Of a stretch of DNA of 59,199 nt, positions 9,423 through 18,790 are shown piece by piece. The notes beneath the pieces were generated by a model. That model worked only from the letters and a program-made list of their open reading frames with translations, was not told the DNA's origin and searched no databases. Source of the stretch: Clostridiales bacterium (GTDB lineage: Bacteria > Bacillota > Clostridia > Lachnospirales > Lachnospiraceae); NCBI GenBank assembly GCA_029227635.1, contig JAQYAH010000075.1, positions 1 to 59,199 on the forward strand, in the 5' to 3' direction. The stretch's first letter is position 1, and the number at the start of each line of letters is the position of its first letter. Both the position numbers and the translations under genes were made by a program.

Positions 9423-10442
9423 ATGAAAGACAAACTCAGATTAATCAAGGAGACTGCTCTTGCACAGATTCAGGCTTCAGATATGCCTGACAAGCTCAAA
9501 GATGTCAGAGTAAAATTCCTTGGCAAAAAAGGCGAGCTCACAAGCGTCTTAAAGAGCATGAAGGAGGTTGCTCCCGAAGATCGTCCCAAAGTTGGCCAGT
9601 GGGTAAATGAGGCCAGGGAAGCGATCGAGAGCGCCCTTGATGCGAGAAAGAAAGAGATCGATGCAGCCGTTCTTGAGGCAAGACTCAAGGCCGAGGCTAT
9701 TGACGTATCTCTTCCTGCAAAGAAGCTCAGCATCGGTCATCGCCACCCCAACACCATCGCGCTGGAAGAACTGGAGAGAGTTTTTGTTGGTCTTGGCTAT
9801 GAAGTGATTGAAGGACCGGAGATCGAACTGGACGAGTACAACTTTACAAAACTCAACATCCCTGCAGATCACCCGGCTAAGGACGAGCAGGATACCTTCT
9901 ACATCAACGATGAGATCCTGCTTCGTACACAGACATCCCCGGTGCAGGCCAGGGTAATGGAGAAGGGCAAGCTCCCTATCTGCATGATCTCTCCCGGTCG
10001 TGTATTCAGATCTGACGAGGTGGATGCGACCCATTCTCCTTCCTTCCATCAGATTGAAGGTCTTGTTATTGATAAGAATATCTCTTTTGCTGACCTCAAG
10101 GGTACTCTGGAAGTTTTTGCAAAAGAAATGTTCGGCGAGGACACAAAGACCAAGTTCCGTCCTCACCATTTCCCTTTCACAGAACCCTCTGCGGAGATGG
10201 ATGTTTCCTGCTTCAAGTGCGGCGGTAAGGGCTGTCGTTTCTGTAAGGGATCCGGATGGATCGAGATCCTCGGATGCGGCATGGTTCACCCTCACGTTCT
10301 TGAGATGTGTGGAATCGATGCCAATGAGTATACCGGCTTTGCTTTCGGCGTAGGACTTGAGAGAATCGCTCTCCTGAAGTATGAGATAGACGATATGCGC
10401 CTTCTTTATGAGAACGATATCAGATTCCTTAAGCAGTTTTAA
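9423..10442 (+). CDS. pheS: Phenylalanyl-tRNA synthetase, alpha subunit
   Basis: Catalytic subunit of the alpha2-beta2 class II synthetase that charges tRNA-Phe. The N-terminal coiled coil (about 1-85) binds tRNA. Class II motif 2 is seen in GRVFRSDEVDATHSPSFHQIEG and motif 3 in FGVGLERIALLKY. The cysteine-rich insertion FKCGGKGCRFCKGSGW is common in Firmicutes PheS. The length of 339 residues is typical. GAGAGGAATT precedes the ATG, and pheT follows after 25 nt. No T-box leader is visible upstream. Confidence 0.97.
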   Translation: MKDKLRLIKETALAQIQASDMPDKLKDVRVKFLGKKGELTSVLKSMKEVAPEDRPKVGQWVNEAREAIESALDARKKEIDAAVLEARLKAEAIDVSLPAKKLSIGHRHPNTIALEELERVFVGLGYEVIEGPEIELDEYNFTKLNIPADHPAKDEQDTFYINDEILLRTQTSPVQARVMEKGKLPICMISPGRVFRSDEVDATHSPSFHQIEGLVIDKNISFADLKGTLEVFAKEMFGEDTKTKFRPHHFPFTEPSAEMDVSCFKCGGKGCRFCKGSGWIEILGCGMVHPHVLEMCGIDANEYTGFAFGVGLERIALLKYEIDDMRLLYENDIRFLKQF

Positions 10443-10467
10443 CGTCGGAAATAGGAGGAACACATAG

Positions 10468-12882
10468 ATGAACACTTCATTATCATGGATCAAAGCATAT
10501 GTGCCCGATCTTGACGTCACTGCACAGGAATACACTGATGCTATGACTCTTTCAGGCACCAAAGTAGAAACATACGAAGAATATGACGCTGACCTTGAGA
10601 ATATTGTTGTAGGTCAGATCAAAGAAATAGAGAGACACCCTGATGCGGACAAGCTGGTAGTGTGCCAGGTGGACATCGGCACAGAGACTATCCAGATCGT
10701 TACCGGTGCCCCCAATGTGGAAGTCGGTCAGAAGGTTCCGGTTGTTCTGGTTGGAGGAAGAGTAGCCGGCGGACATGACGGCAAATTGACTCCCGGAGGC
10801 ATCAAGATCAAGGCCGGAAAACTCAGAGGAGTGCCTTCCTACGGCATGATGTGCTCCATTGAGGAGCTGGGACAGACAAGAGAAATGTATCCAGAGGCTC
10901 CCGAGTACGGTATCTACATCTTCCCCGACGACACAACAGTCGGAGCGGATGCTATCGGTCTTCTGGGCCTTCATGATGCAAATATTGAGTATGAGATTAC
11001 CTCAAATCGTGTGGATTGCTACAGTGTTGTAGGTATCGCAAGAGAAGCAGCGGCAACTTTTAACCTGAGGTTTGTGCCTCCCGTTATTGCGGAATCCGGC
11101 AAAATCGGCAACTGTGCCGACGAGATCAAGGTTTCTATTGAGGATCCGGATCTTTGCAGCCGCTATATCGGACGTGTAGTTAAAAATATCCGTCTTGCTC
11201 CCTCACCTTTGTGGCTTCAGAGAAGACTCGCGGTGAACGGTATCAGACCTATCAACAACATAGTAGACATTACAAATTACGTAATGGAAGAGTATGGTCA
11301 GCCCATGCATGCTTATGATATGGATACCATTGCCGGCAGAGAGATCATTGTAAGACGTGCCAAAGACGGAGAACACTTTGTGACTCTTGACGGTCAGGAT
11401 CATGTGGTTGATTCAAGTGCCCTCATGATCTGTGACGGTGAGAAGGCAGTAGGTCTTGCAGGAATCATGGGAGGAGAAAACTCCATGATCACCGATGATG
11501 TAAAGACCATCCTTTTTGAGGCAGCTACATTTAACGGTCCCAACATTCGTAAGACCGCAAAGAAAGTGGGTCTTCGTACAGAGGCTTCCGGTAAGTTCGA
11601 GAAAGGTCTTGAGCCTGAGAGAGCTATGGCGGCTATTAACCGTGCCTGCCAGCTCATTGAAGAGCTTGATGCCGGAGATGTAGTATGCGGTGCTGTGGAT
11701 GTTTATCCTGTCAAGAGAGAGGCGGTTAAGGTTCCTTTTGAGCCTGAGAAGATCAACGCTCTCCTTGGAACAGATCTCACCGTTGAGGAGCAGAAGGAGT
11801 ATCTTGCAAGAGTAGAACTCATTCCCGATGAGAACAACATCATCACCGTTCCTTCTTTCCGCCAGGATGTGTACAGAACCTGTGACGTGGCTGAGGAAGT
11901 GGCAAGATTCTACGGCTATGACAAGATTCCCACAACTCTTCCCACCGGAGAGGCTACCACCGGTAAGCTTTCTTTTGAAAACCGGGTTGAGGCGGAGATC
12001 AGAAATGCTGCGGAATACTGTGGTTTTTCACAGGCTTACTGCTACTCCTTCGAGAGCCCCAAGGTTTTCGATAAGCTTATGATTCCTGAGAATTCAGGTT
12101 ACAGAAAGGCCATTGAGATCAAAAATCCTCTGGGAGAAGACTTCAGTATCATGAGAACTCTTCCTCTGAATGGTATGCTCACTTCTCTGGGAACCAATTA
12201 TGCAAGAAGAAATAAAGATGTGCGTCTGTATGAGATGGGCAATATCTACATTCCCGAGTCTCTTCCTCTCACAGAGCTTCCTGACGAGAGAATGCAGGTG
12301 ACACTCGGTGCTTACGGCAATCTTGATTTCTTTGACATGAAGGGTGTTGTGGAGGAGATCCTTCGCCGCATCGGCCTCACAAAGAAATGCGACTATGATT
12401 CAAGCTACAAGCAGCCTTACTTCCATCCCGGACGTCAGGCAGATATTACTTACGGACATACCGTGATCGGCTATATCGGAGAGGTTCACCCTCTGGTTGC
12501 TTCTGCTTACGGAATCAATGACAGAGCTTACATTGCAGTGCTTGATATGCCTGAAATCTACGGATATGCATCCTTCGACCACAAATATGAGGGAATCGCA
12601 AAGTATCCTTCCACAAGCAGAGATATCAGCCTTGTAGTGCCCAGAGATATTATGGTAAAAGAGATCGAGAAAGCCATCGACAAAAAGGCCGGCCAGTATC
12701 TCGAGTCTTATGAGCTGTTTGATCTTTATGAGGGTGACAGAATCAAGGAGGGTTACAAATCTGTTGCTTACTCCATCACCTTCCGGGCTTCAGACAGAAC
12801 CCTTACTGACGACGACGTAAACGAAGCGATCAACAGAGTCCTCAAAGAACTCTCTCGTTCGGGAATCGAACTCAGACAGTAG
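10468..12882 (+). CDS. pheT: Phenylalanyl-tRNA synthetase, beta subunit
   Basis: Beta subunit of 804 residues with the full domain set: N-terminal EMAP/OB tRNA-binding domain (about 40-150, with IVTGAPNVEVGQKV), the B3/B4 editing domain (about 210-380), the B5 domain (about 410-480), a class II core-like domain, and a C-terminal FDX-ACB anticodon-binding domain that begins near YPSTSRDISLVV. It forms the enzyme with PheS and provides editing of mischarged Tyr. AGGAGG lies ahead of the ATG. Confidence 0.97.
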   Translation: MNTSLSWIKAYVPDLDVTAQEYTDAMTLSGTKVETYEEYDADLENIVVGQIKEIERHPDADKLVVCQVDIGTETIQIVTGAPNVEVGQKVPVVLVGGRVAGGHDGKLTPGGIKIKAGKLRGVPSYGMMCSIEELGQTREMYPEAPEYGIYIFPDDTTVGADAIGLLGLHDANIEYEITSNRVDCYSVVGIAREAAATFNLRFVPPVIAESGKIGNCADEIKVSIEDPDLCSRYIGRVVKNIRLAPSPLWLQRRLAVNGIRPINNIVDITNYVMEEYGQPMHAYDMDTIAGREIIVRRAKDGEHFVTLDGQDHVVDSSALMICDGEKAVGLAGIMGGENSMITDDVKTILFEAATFNGPNIRKTAKKVGLRTEASGKFEKGLEPERAMAAINRACQLIEELDAGDVVCGAVDVYPVKREAVKVPFEPEKINALLGTDLTVEEQKEYLARVELIPDENNIITVPSFRQDVYRTCDVAEEVARFYGYDKIPTTLPTGEATTGKLSFENRVEAEIRNAAEYCGFSQAYCYSFESPKVFDKLMIPENSGYRKAIEIKNPLGEDFSIMRTLPLNGMLTSLGTNYARRNKDVRLYEMGNIYIPESLPLTELPDERMQVTLGAYGNLDFFDMKGVVEEILRRIGLTKKCDYDSSYKQPYFHPGRQADITYGHTVIGYIGEVHPLVASAYGINDRAYIAVLDMPEIYGYASFDHKYEGIAKYPSTSRDISLVVPRDIMVKEIEKAIDKKAGQYLESYELFDLYEGDRIKEGYKSVAYSITFRASDRTLTDDDVNEAINRVLKELSRSGIELRQ

Positions 12883-12885
12883 TAT

Positions 12886-13911
12886 ATGAAAAAATCAGAT
12901 TTTTATTTTGATCTCCCGGAGGAGCTGATTGCTCAGGATCCCCTTTTGGATCGCTCCTCCTCGAGATTGATGCAGCTGAATAAAGAAACGGGAGAGGTGA
13001 CTCACCGACATTTCCGGGAGGTTCTTGATCTCCTTAATCCGGGAGATTGCCTGGTACTCAATGATACCAAGGTGCTTCCCGCAAGGCTGATCGGCGCCCG
13101 AAAGGAAACCCACGGCAAGGTGGAGGTACTTCTTCTCAAGAGAAAACAGGATGATGTCTGGGAAACCCTCGTTAAGCCCGGCAAAAAAGCCCGACCCGGA
13201 GACCGCATAGTATTTGGAGAAGGACAGCTTGAGTGTGAGATCCTTGACGTGGTGGAAGAGGGCAACCGCCTGGTTAAATTTTACTATGACGGGATTTTTG
13301 AGGAGGTGCTGGATGAGCTTGGCTCCATGCCTTTGCCCCCCTACATTACTCACGAGCTGAAGGACAAAAACCGTTACCAGACCGTGTATGCAAAACACGA
13401 GGGGTCAGCAGCGGCACCCACGGCGGGACTTCATTTTACCAGGGAACTCATGGCGGAGATCGAGGCAAAAGGAATTCGCATTGCCTACGTAACCCTTCAT
13501 GTGGGACTTGGCACTTTTCGCCCGGTAAAAGCCGATGATATCCTGGATCATCACATGCACTCGGAATTTTATATGGTACCGGCGGAGACCGCAAAGATCA
13601 TCAATGACACCAAGGCAAAAGGCGGCCGGGTGATCTCAGTGGGAACCACCAGCACGAGAACTCTTGAATCCTGCGGAATGGAAGATGGAACTGTAAAAGA
13701 GTGCAGTGGCTGGACGGATATCTTTATCTATCCGGGTTATAGATTCAAGGTGATCGATGGTCTCATAACCAATTTTCACCTGCCTGAATCCACCCTGATA
13801 ATGCTGGTTTCAGCCCTGGCCGGAAGGGAAAATGTTCTCGCGGCCTACAATGAAGCTATCCGGGAGAAATATCGCTTCTTTTCTTTCGGTGATGCAATGA
13901 TAATCCTTTGA
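12886..13911 (+). CDS. queA: S-adenosylmethionine:tRNA ribosyltransferase-isomerase
   Basis: A 341-residue enzyme that transfers and isomerises the ribose of SAM onto preQ1 in tRNA to give epoxyqueuosine. The family blocks [20 protein letters not shown] at the N-terminus, [21 protein letters not shown] and [17 protein letters not shown] are all present. The start is 3 nt after the pheT stop and lacks a good ribosome site, so it is probably translated by coupling. A terminator follows, which makes this the last gene of the unit. Confidence 0.96.
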   Translation: MKKSDFYFDLPEELIAQDPLLDRSSSRLMQLNKETGEVTHRHFREVLDLLNPGDCLVLNDTKVLPARLIGARKETHGKVEVLLLKRKQDDVWETLVKPGKKARPGDRIVFGEGQLECEILDVVEEGNRLVKFYYDGIFEEVLDELGSMPLPPYITHELKDKNRYQTVYAKHEGSAAAPTAGLHFTRELMAEIEAKGIRIAYVTLHVGLGTFRPVKADDILDHHMHSEFYMVPAETAKIINDTKAKGGRVISVGTTSTRTLESCGMEDGTVKECSGWTDIFIYPGYRFKVIDGLITNFHLPESTLIMLVSALAGRENVLAAYNEAIREKYRFFSFGDAMIIL

Positions 13912-13917
13912 TCAATT

Positions 13918-13955
13918 ATAGCATGGACTTTTTTAGGAAAAGTTCATGCTATTTT
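13918..13955 (+). terminator. Intrinsic terminator after queA
   Basis: ATAGCATG plus GACTTTT pairs with AAAAGTTCATGCTAT across a short loop, and TTTT follows. It closes the yihY-pheS-pheT-queA unit before the molybdenum maturation genes. Confidence 0.85.
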
Positions 13956-14035
13956 AATGTTCAGTGAAGATATTCGTGTTTTTTTCGAATACAATATGAA
14001 ATATAATAAGTATAGTACGATGAATGGAGATAATG

Positions 14036-14995
14036 ATGGTAATCAATTCATACGCGGAACTTATAGAACTGATAGATAAGAAGGGCAGAGTGGTGACCAC
14101 AACTTCCCTTGAGGAGGACAGCTTCGGTGTAAAGAGCATATCTGACACGGAGATCCCGGAGAGCGGTATAGTGACTATCGGGGGATGTAAAGTCTTTGCA
14201 GAGGTTCTGAATGCTGCCCCCACACTCATTATATGTGGTGCCGGACATGTGGGAATGAATGTATGCATGCTTGGTTCTAAACTTGGTTTTGATGTGGACG
14301 TAGTGGATGATCGCAAGGTTTTTTTGACAAAAGAACGTTTTCCAGATGCCAGGAGACTTATCCTCTGTGATAACTTCGACGATGATTTCTGGAATGAGAT
14401 TCCCGATGGGGGGAATTCCTACTATGTTATGTGTTCCCGAAGCCATGACACGGACGGAACCTGCATCAGGCATACTCTTCGCCGCAAGGGAATATACAAG
14501 GGAATGCTTGGAAGCGGCAAGAAGCTTCGGGGAATCAAGGAACGTCTTTTTGCAGAAGGCTTCACAGAGGAGGACTTCAAGGTGCTTCACACACCCATTG
14601 GCCTTCCCCTCGGAGGACAGACCCCCATGGAGGTGGCTCTTTCCATCATGGCGGAGATCGTTCAGGTGAGACACCGGGAAGAACTCCTTACCATAGAGCC
14701 GGATATCTGTGACGCGATCCGAAACAACAAGGGTATGAGGGCGGTAATGCTCACTATTGTAAGTACCTCAGGGTCTTCCGCCAGAAAGACAGGCAGTAAG
14801 ATGCTGGTGCTTCCGGATGCAAGAATCTTCGGCAGTATCGGCGGCGGCGTGGTGGAGTACATGGCTACAAAGCATGCGGCGACGGTGGAGGCGGCGGAAA
14901 TCCGGGAATACGACCTTTCTGAAGACATGGATGGAGTTCAGGGAATGTACGGCGCCGGAAGGATCCGGGTCCTCTTTGAACCTATTGAACTTTAG
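14036..14995 (+). CDS. XdhC/CoxI-type molybdenum hydroxylase maturation factor, permuted domain order
   Basis: About 319 residues. A Rossmann-type domain comes first (LIICGAGHVG near residue 65, then VDVVDDR), as in the C-terminal domain of XdhC. The XdhC/CoxI domain comes last (STSGSSARKTGSKMLV then GSIGGGVVE, about residues 245-285). In E. coli-like and Rhodobacter XdhC the order is the reverse. XdhC proteins bind molybdenum cofactor and help insert sulfurated cofactor into xanthine dehydrogenase-type enzymes. The ATG at 14036 is 6 nt after GGAG (14026-14029); an in-frame ATG at 14024 lacks a ribosome site. A TATAAT at 14002-14007 may be its -10 box. The next gene is a MocA-like enzyme, 27 nt on. 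Confidence 0.82.
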   Translation: MVINSYAELIELIDKKGRVVTTTSLEEDSFGVKSISDTEIPESGIVTIGGCKVFAEVLNAAPTLIICGAGHVGMNVCMLGSKLGFDVDVVDDRKVFLTKERFPDARRLILCDNFDDDFWNEIPDGGNSYYVMCSRSHDTDGTCIRHTLRRKGIYKGMLGSGKKLRGIKERLFAEGFTEEDFKVLHTPIGLPLGGQTPMEVALSIMAEIVQVRHREELLTIEPDICDAIRNNKGMRAVMLTIVSTSGSSARKTGSKMLVLPDARIFGSIGGGVVEYMATKHAATVEAAEIREYDLSEDMDGVQGMYGAGRIRVLFEPIEL

Positions 14996-15022
14996 AAGGA
15001 AACCGTATTCCGGAGGTTTGGC

Positions 15023-15598
15023 ATGAAATTCAGAATTGTATTGATGGCAGCGGGCTTTTCCCGGCGTTTTGGGGGCAATAAGCTCTTGGCAGAGATAGAA
15101 GGAAGACCGGTCTACAGATACGCCCTGGACAAGCTGAAAGCTCTCTCTGTGAGGGAGGATGTCGAAGGCGCAGTGGTGGTGACTCAGTATGAGGAGATTG
15201 CCTCAGCTGCTGATGAGATGGGTTTGGACATGGTTTTTAACCATGCTGCCATTGAGGGAATCGCTTCTTCTCTTAGGGCGGGAATCCGTTTTTTTAAGGA
15301 AGAGAAGGACAGAGCCTACGTTTTCATGGTGTGTGATCAACCCCACATGAGGATTGAGACCCTAAGTGGTCTTCTGGATTTTTACAAAAAGACAGACAAG
15401 GGAATCGTATGTGTTGCGGATCCCTCAGGAATTCCCGGAAATCCGGTGATCTTTCATGAGAGATATTACGGAGAGCTTGCTGCTCTGACGGGGGATAAAG
15501 GCGGATCCAGAATCTTCAAGAAACACCCGGAGGACCTTGGAAAGTTCACGGTGGATCCCGCAGAGCTTAAGGATATTGATGTTCGAGAGGATCTTTAG
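15023..15598 (+). CDS. MocA/MobA-like molybdenum cofactor nucleotidyltransferase
   Basis: A 191-residue nucleotidyltransferase of the MobA/MocA group. The N-terminal LMAAGFSRRFGGNKLL is the NTP-binding loop, and VCDQPHM carries the metal-binding Asp. MocA makes the cytidine form of molybdopterin that xanthine dehydrogenase-type enzymes use. The neighbours (XdhC-type factor upstream, xdhABC operon downstream on the other strand) agree with that. CTP versus GTP use cannot be decided from sequence alone. GGAGG at about 15012-15016 precedes the ATG. Confidence 0.82.
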   Translation: MKFRIVLMAAGFSRRFGGNKLLAEIEGRPVYRYALDKLKALSVREDVEGAVVVTQYEEIASAADEMGLDMVFNHAAIEGIASSLRAGIRFFKEEKDRAYVFMVCDQPHMRIETLSGLLDFYKKTDKGIVCVADPSGIPGNPVIFHERYYGELAALTGDKGGSRIFKKHPEDLGKFTVDPAELKDIDVREDL

Positions 15599-15615
15599 AT
15601 CAGAAGGAGGTGCCT

Positions 15616-17349
15616 ATGAACATAATCAGGAGATATGTGGCTTTTGTTTTCGCCTTTTCCCTGATTCTTCTCAGTCTGTCCGGATGTGCCGGGGAGACAG
15701 ATCCTGATAATAAGGATCAGAAAGCGAGTTCCGAAGAGGAGAAGGATTATGGTGAATATACCCAGGTATACCGGTGCTTCAAAAATTACACTGCGGCCAT
15801 GGATGCGGAGGCATCCACTTACGGATTGGCCAAGGGGGAGAACTCTGTCACCTCAATGGAGGATACGGACACCGGGGCGGATTATCCCTCTGATCCCTCC
15901 TATTCCGGTACAAACCTTAGAGATAAAGGTGTGGATGAGGCCGATATCGTAAAGACTGACGGAGAATATATCTACACCCTGCTGGAGAACAACTATGAGA
16001 TAGCTATCGTAGATACTAAAGGAGACCTTAGGGACATCGGCCGGATAACTGTTGAAGATGACAAGTTCATCCGGGAGTTTTTCGTTGATCGTGAGAATAA
16101 TAGGCTCATTGTGATCTGTGACTATTATGAGAACGAGTATACAGATGCCTTTTCACTGGCGCTGACGTTTGATATTTCTGATTTTTCAAATATTAAAGAG
16201 CTTGGAAGGGTAAGACAGACCGGCAACTACCAGAGTTCCAGAATGAAGGATGGATTTTTATATCTTTTCACCGAGTACTATGTGGATACCGGTATCATTG
16301 AGCCCAGGGAGGCGAAGACTTTTGTTCCTTTGGTAGGGAATGAGCTTTTGCCTGCGGAGAAGATCATACTCCCCATCACCAACCAGGCCTGCAGATACAC
16401 AATAGTAAGCTCTGTGGGGATGGATGCGCCGGATAAGGTGAAGGACAGCCGGGGAATTCTCTCGGAATATGGTCAGATATACACTAGTATGGATAGTATT
16501 TTTTACTATACCACTGAATGGGAATCCAATAATTATACCGATTGGATCTTTGACGGAGAGGTTTCCAGGAAGACTACTCTGAGGAAGATTGGATACAGCA
16601 AAGGAGAATTTGGCAACAGCTGCTCTGCAGTGGTGGACGGCTACTTAAATGATAGTTTCTCCATCGATGAATATGAGGGATATGTGAGAATGGTTCTGTC
16701 CAATGAGGAGGCGAACAATCTCATCATCCTGGATAAAGAGCTTAAACAGGTTGGATCAATCACTGACCTTGCTCCGGGTGAGCGGGTATACTCTGCGAGA
16801 TTTCTGGGAGATATGGGATATTTCGTGACCTATAAGGAGACAGATCCGGTATTTGCCGCAGACCTCTCTGATCCTGCGGAACCGGTGATTCTGGGAGAAT
16901 TAAAGATTCCCGGTTTTTCCGAGTATCTTCACCCTTTCGGCAAGGATAAGCTTCTGGGAATCGGAATGAATGTGGATTCTGCCGGCGTTCTTGACGGAGT
17001 CAAGGCGGAGCTGTTTGACATTAGTGACCCTTCAAATCTTTCTTCTCTTGAGGAATGTATAGTACCCGGAATGTACGGGGCGGATGCCTCCTATGACTAC
17101 AAGGCAGTTATGATCGCTCCGGAGAGAGGGCTTATCGGCTTTTCCGGAAGTGGGGTGAGCGGTGACGTATATGTTCTCTTGAAGTATGAGAACGACAGAA
17201 TTGTGGCGATGCTCCTTGAAGAGGTGAACGGTTCCGGCAGGGGAACCAGAGGAATCTACATAGGAGATGTCCTCTACGTGGTGAACGGCAACATTATCGA
17301 GGCTTACAGTCTCGCGGATTATTCCAAAGTGGATGATCTGATATTGTAG
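15616..17349 (+). CDS. Secreted beta-propeller lipoprotein
   Basis: About 577 residues. The N-terminus is a lipoprotein signal peptide with the lipobox LSGC (Cys at about residue 25), so the protein should be anchored outside the membrane. The block GVDEADIVKTDGEYIYTL is the hallmark of the bacterial beta-propeller family distantly related to WD-40 proteins (PF09826). Repeats of about 45-60 residues follow. ATG 15616 is 5 nt after AAGGAGG (15604-15610); an in-frame GTG at 15610 overlaps that site and is unlikely. Function is unknown. It follows the MocA-like gene by 17 nt, perhaps in one transcript, but it has no obvious molybdenum role. Confidence 0.86.
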   Translation: MNIIRRYVAFVFAFSLILLSLSGCAGETDPDNKDQKASSEEEKDYGEYTQVYRCFKNYTAAMDAEASTYGLAKGENSVTSMEDTDTGADYPSDPSYSGTNLRDKGVDEADIVKTDGEYIYTLLENNYEIAIVDTKGDLRDIGRITVEDDKFIREFFVDRENNRLIVICDYYENEYTDAFSLALTFDISDFSNIKELGRVRQTGNYQSSRMKDGFLYLFTEYYVDTGIIEPREAKTFVPLVGNELLPAEKIILPITNQACRYTIVSSVGMDAPDKVKDSRGILSEYGQIYTSMDSIFYYTTEWESNNYTDWIFDGEVSRKTTLRKIGYSKGEFGNSCSAVVDGYLNDSFSIDEYEGYVRMVLSNEEANNLIILDKELKQVGSITDLAPGERVYSARFLGDMGYFVTYKETDPVFAADLSDPAEPVILGELKIPGFSEYLHPFGKDKLLGIGMNVDSAGVLDGVKAELFDISDPSNLSSLEECIVPGMYGADASYDYKAVMIAPERGLIGFSGSGVSGDVYVLLKYENDRIVAMLLEEVNGSGRGTRGIYIGDVLYVVNGNIIEAYSLADYSKVDDLIL

Positions 17350-17364
17350 AATAAATGAGTCAAC

Positions 17365-17404
17365 AAAAGGGCTGTGAAACATTGGTTTTCACAGCCCTTT
17401 TCTC
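17365..17404. terminator. Bidirectional terminator between convergent genes
   Basis: AAAAGGGCTGTGAAA at 17365-17379 pairs with TTTCACAGCCCTTTT at 17387-17401. The A and T tracts flank both sides, so it can end the lipoprotein transcript and the minus-strand xdh operon. Confidence 0.9.
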
Positions 17405-17414
17405 ATAAGGATAA

Positions 17415-17906
17415 TTATTCGAGAGTTTTACCTAACCGCTTGTACATTGTCTTTTTGACTGCTCTTAAGATATTCTCGTAGCCGGTACATCTGCAGAGGT
17501 GTCCGGAGAGAAGCTTTCTCAGCTCGTCATCTGTGTATTCTTTGCCGGTTTCCAAAATCTCAACCGCAGTCATAATGAATCCGGGAGTGCAAAAGCCGCA
17601 CTGGATAGCAGTCTCGTCCACGAAAGCTTGCTGAATATCGGAGAGTTCTCCGTTGGGTCCAAGGAGCCCTTCCAGGGTACGGATCTCTTTACCGTCCGCC
17701 CAGACTGCCAGGTAGATACAAGAGTTGAAGGCTTCTCCGTCAATGAGAACATTGCAGGCACCGCATTCTCCAACCTCACAGCCTTTCTTCACACTGGTAA
17801 GTCTGAAATCATTTCTGAGCATGTCCGTCAAGGAGGCTCTAACATCTACGATCTGCTCAACGTCTTTGCCGTTGATCTTACATTTAACAACCTTATACTG
17901 TGCCAT
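17415..17906 (-). CDS. xdhC: Xanthine dehydrogenase-type [2Fe-2S] subunit, copy 1
   Basis: A 163-residue iron-sulfur subunit with two [2Fe-2S] domains: the plant-type cluster motif GCEVGECGACNVLIDG (about 42-57) and the second cluster motif QCGFCTPGF and LCRCTGY (about 100-140). It carries electrons from the molybdenum centre to FAD. The size fits E. coli XdhC (159 aa); this Fe-S XdhC must not be confused with the XdhC maturation factor. Its ATG shares one base with the stop of the FAD subunit gene (TAATG), and GGAGGTG lies upstream. It is the last gene of the operon. Confidence 0.93.
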   Translation of the reverse strand: MAQYKVVKCKINGKDVEQIVDVRASLTDMLRNDFRLTSVKKGCEVGECGACNVLIDGEAFNSCIYLAVWADGKEIRTLEGLLGPNGELSDIQQAFVDETAIQCGFCTPGFIMTAVEILETGKEYTDDELRKLLSGHLCRCTGYENILRAVKKTMYKRLGKTLE

Positions 17907-18787
17907 TAAAGAACACCTCCTGACCTTCTGATAGACTCCATGAGTGCTCTTTTTGCCATAACCACTGCGATGTGCTCACGGAACTCAAGACTTGCTCTCC
18001 AGCTGTTTCTGGGGCGAATGTCTGTAAGGACGTTCTTTGAGAATTCATCTATGAGCTCAGGAGTGTATGCTTTGCCTTTTACAAGAGCTTCCGCTGAGGG
18101 AACTCTCATGGGAACGGGGCCCGCCACGCCGTAGGCGATGCGGCAGTCCTCGATGACTTTTTTGTCCTCGGAGAGCTTAACATTCACCGAACATCCCATG
18201 GTGGCAATATCCATAGCATTTCGCATTGAGTATTTAATATAGTGGCCTTTGTATCCCTCATAAGACTCTTTCGGAATCTGAATGCTGGTCTGGATCTCTC
18301 CGGGACGAAGGTCAACTTTACCTGCACTGATATAGAAATCCTTGATAGGCATCTTGCGATAACCTTCGGGGCCGTGGATCTCAACTACTGCATCCCAGGC
18401 ATGGAGAGTGGAAGCGGAGTCTGCGGAAGTAACACCGTTGCAGGTGTTGCCGCCGATGGTTCCGATATTTCGAATCTGGGGTCCGCCGATCTGGTCCACC
18501 GCCTCACCGAGGACATTGATATACTTCTGGATTATGGGGTCCCTGGTAATATGGGAAAAGCTGGTGAGGGAGCCGATCTTAATTGTTCCGTCCTCCAAAA
18601 GAGACACGCCTCTGAGCTCATCCAAGCCATATATACTTACAAGTTCCTTCCCGGCACGCTTGCCCTCACGCATCTGCACCAGAACATCACTTCCGCCGGC
18701 TATCACCTGAGCTTCGGGATGGGCGAGAAGGAGTTCGGTGGCATTCTCAATACCGGTGGCCTCATAGAGAGCTTTCATATCATACAT
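17906..18787 (-). CDS. xdhB: Xanthine dehydrogenase-type FAD subunit, copy 1
   Basis: A 293-residue subunit with the FAD-binding PCMH fold: AGGSDVLVQM near residue 30 and the IGGPQIRNIGTIGGNTCNG block near residue 105 bind FAD, followed by a CO dehydrogenase flavoprotein C-terminal domain. It passes electrons from the Fe-S clusters to the final acceptor. The length matches E. coli XdhB (292 aa). It starts 3 nt after the xdhA stop with GGAGGTG upstream. Confidence 0.93.
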   Translation of the reverse strand: MYDMKALYEATGIENATELLLAHPEAQVIAGGSDVLVQMREGKRAGKELVSIYGLDELRGVSLLEDGTIKIGSLTSFSHITRDPIIQKYINVLGEAVDQIGGPQIRNIGTIGGNTCNGVTSADSASTLHAWDAVVEIHGPEGYRKMPIKDFYISAGKVDLRPGEIQTSIQIPKESYEGYKGHYIKYSMRNAMDIATMGCSVNVKLSEDKKVIEDCRIAYGVAGPVPMRVPSAEALVKGKAYTPELIDEFSKNVLTDIRPRNSWRASLEFREHIAVVMAKRALMESIRRSGGVL

Positions 18788-18790
18788 AAA

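Noticed and set aside
9549..10562. Long minus-strand open frame (337 codons) opposite pheS
   Set aside because: Antisense shadow of pheS with no recognisable domain and no ribosome site.
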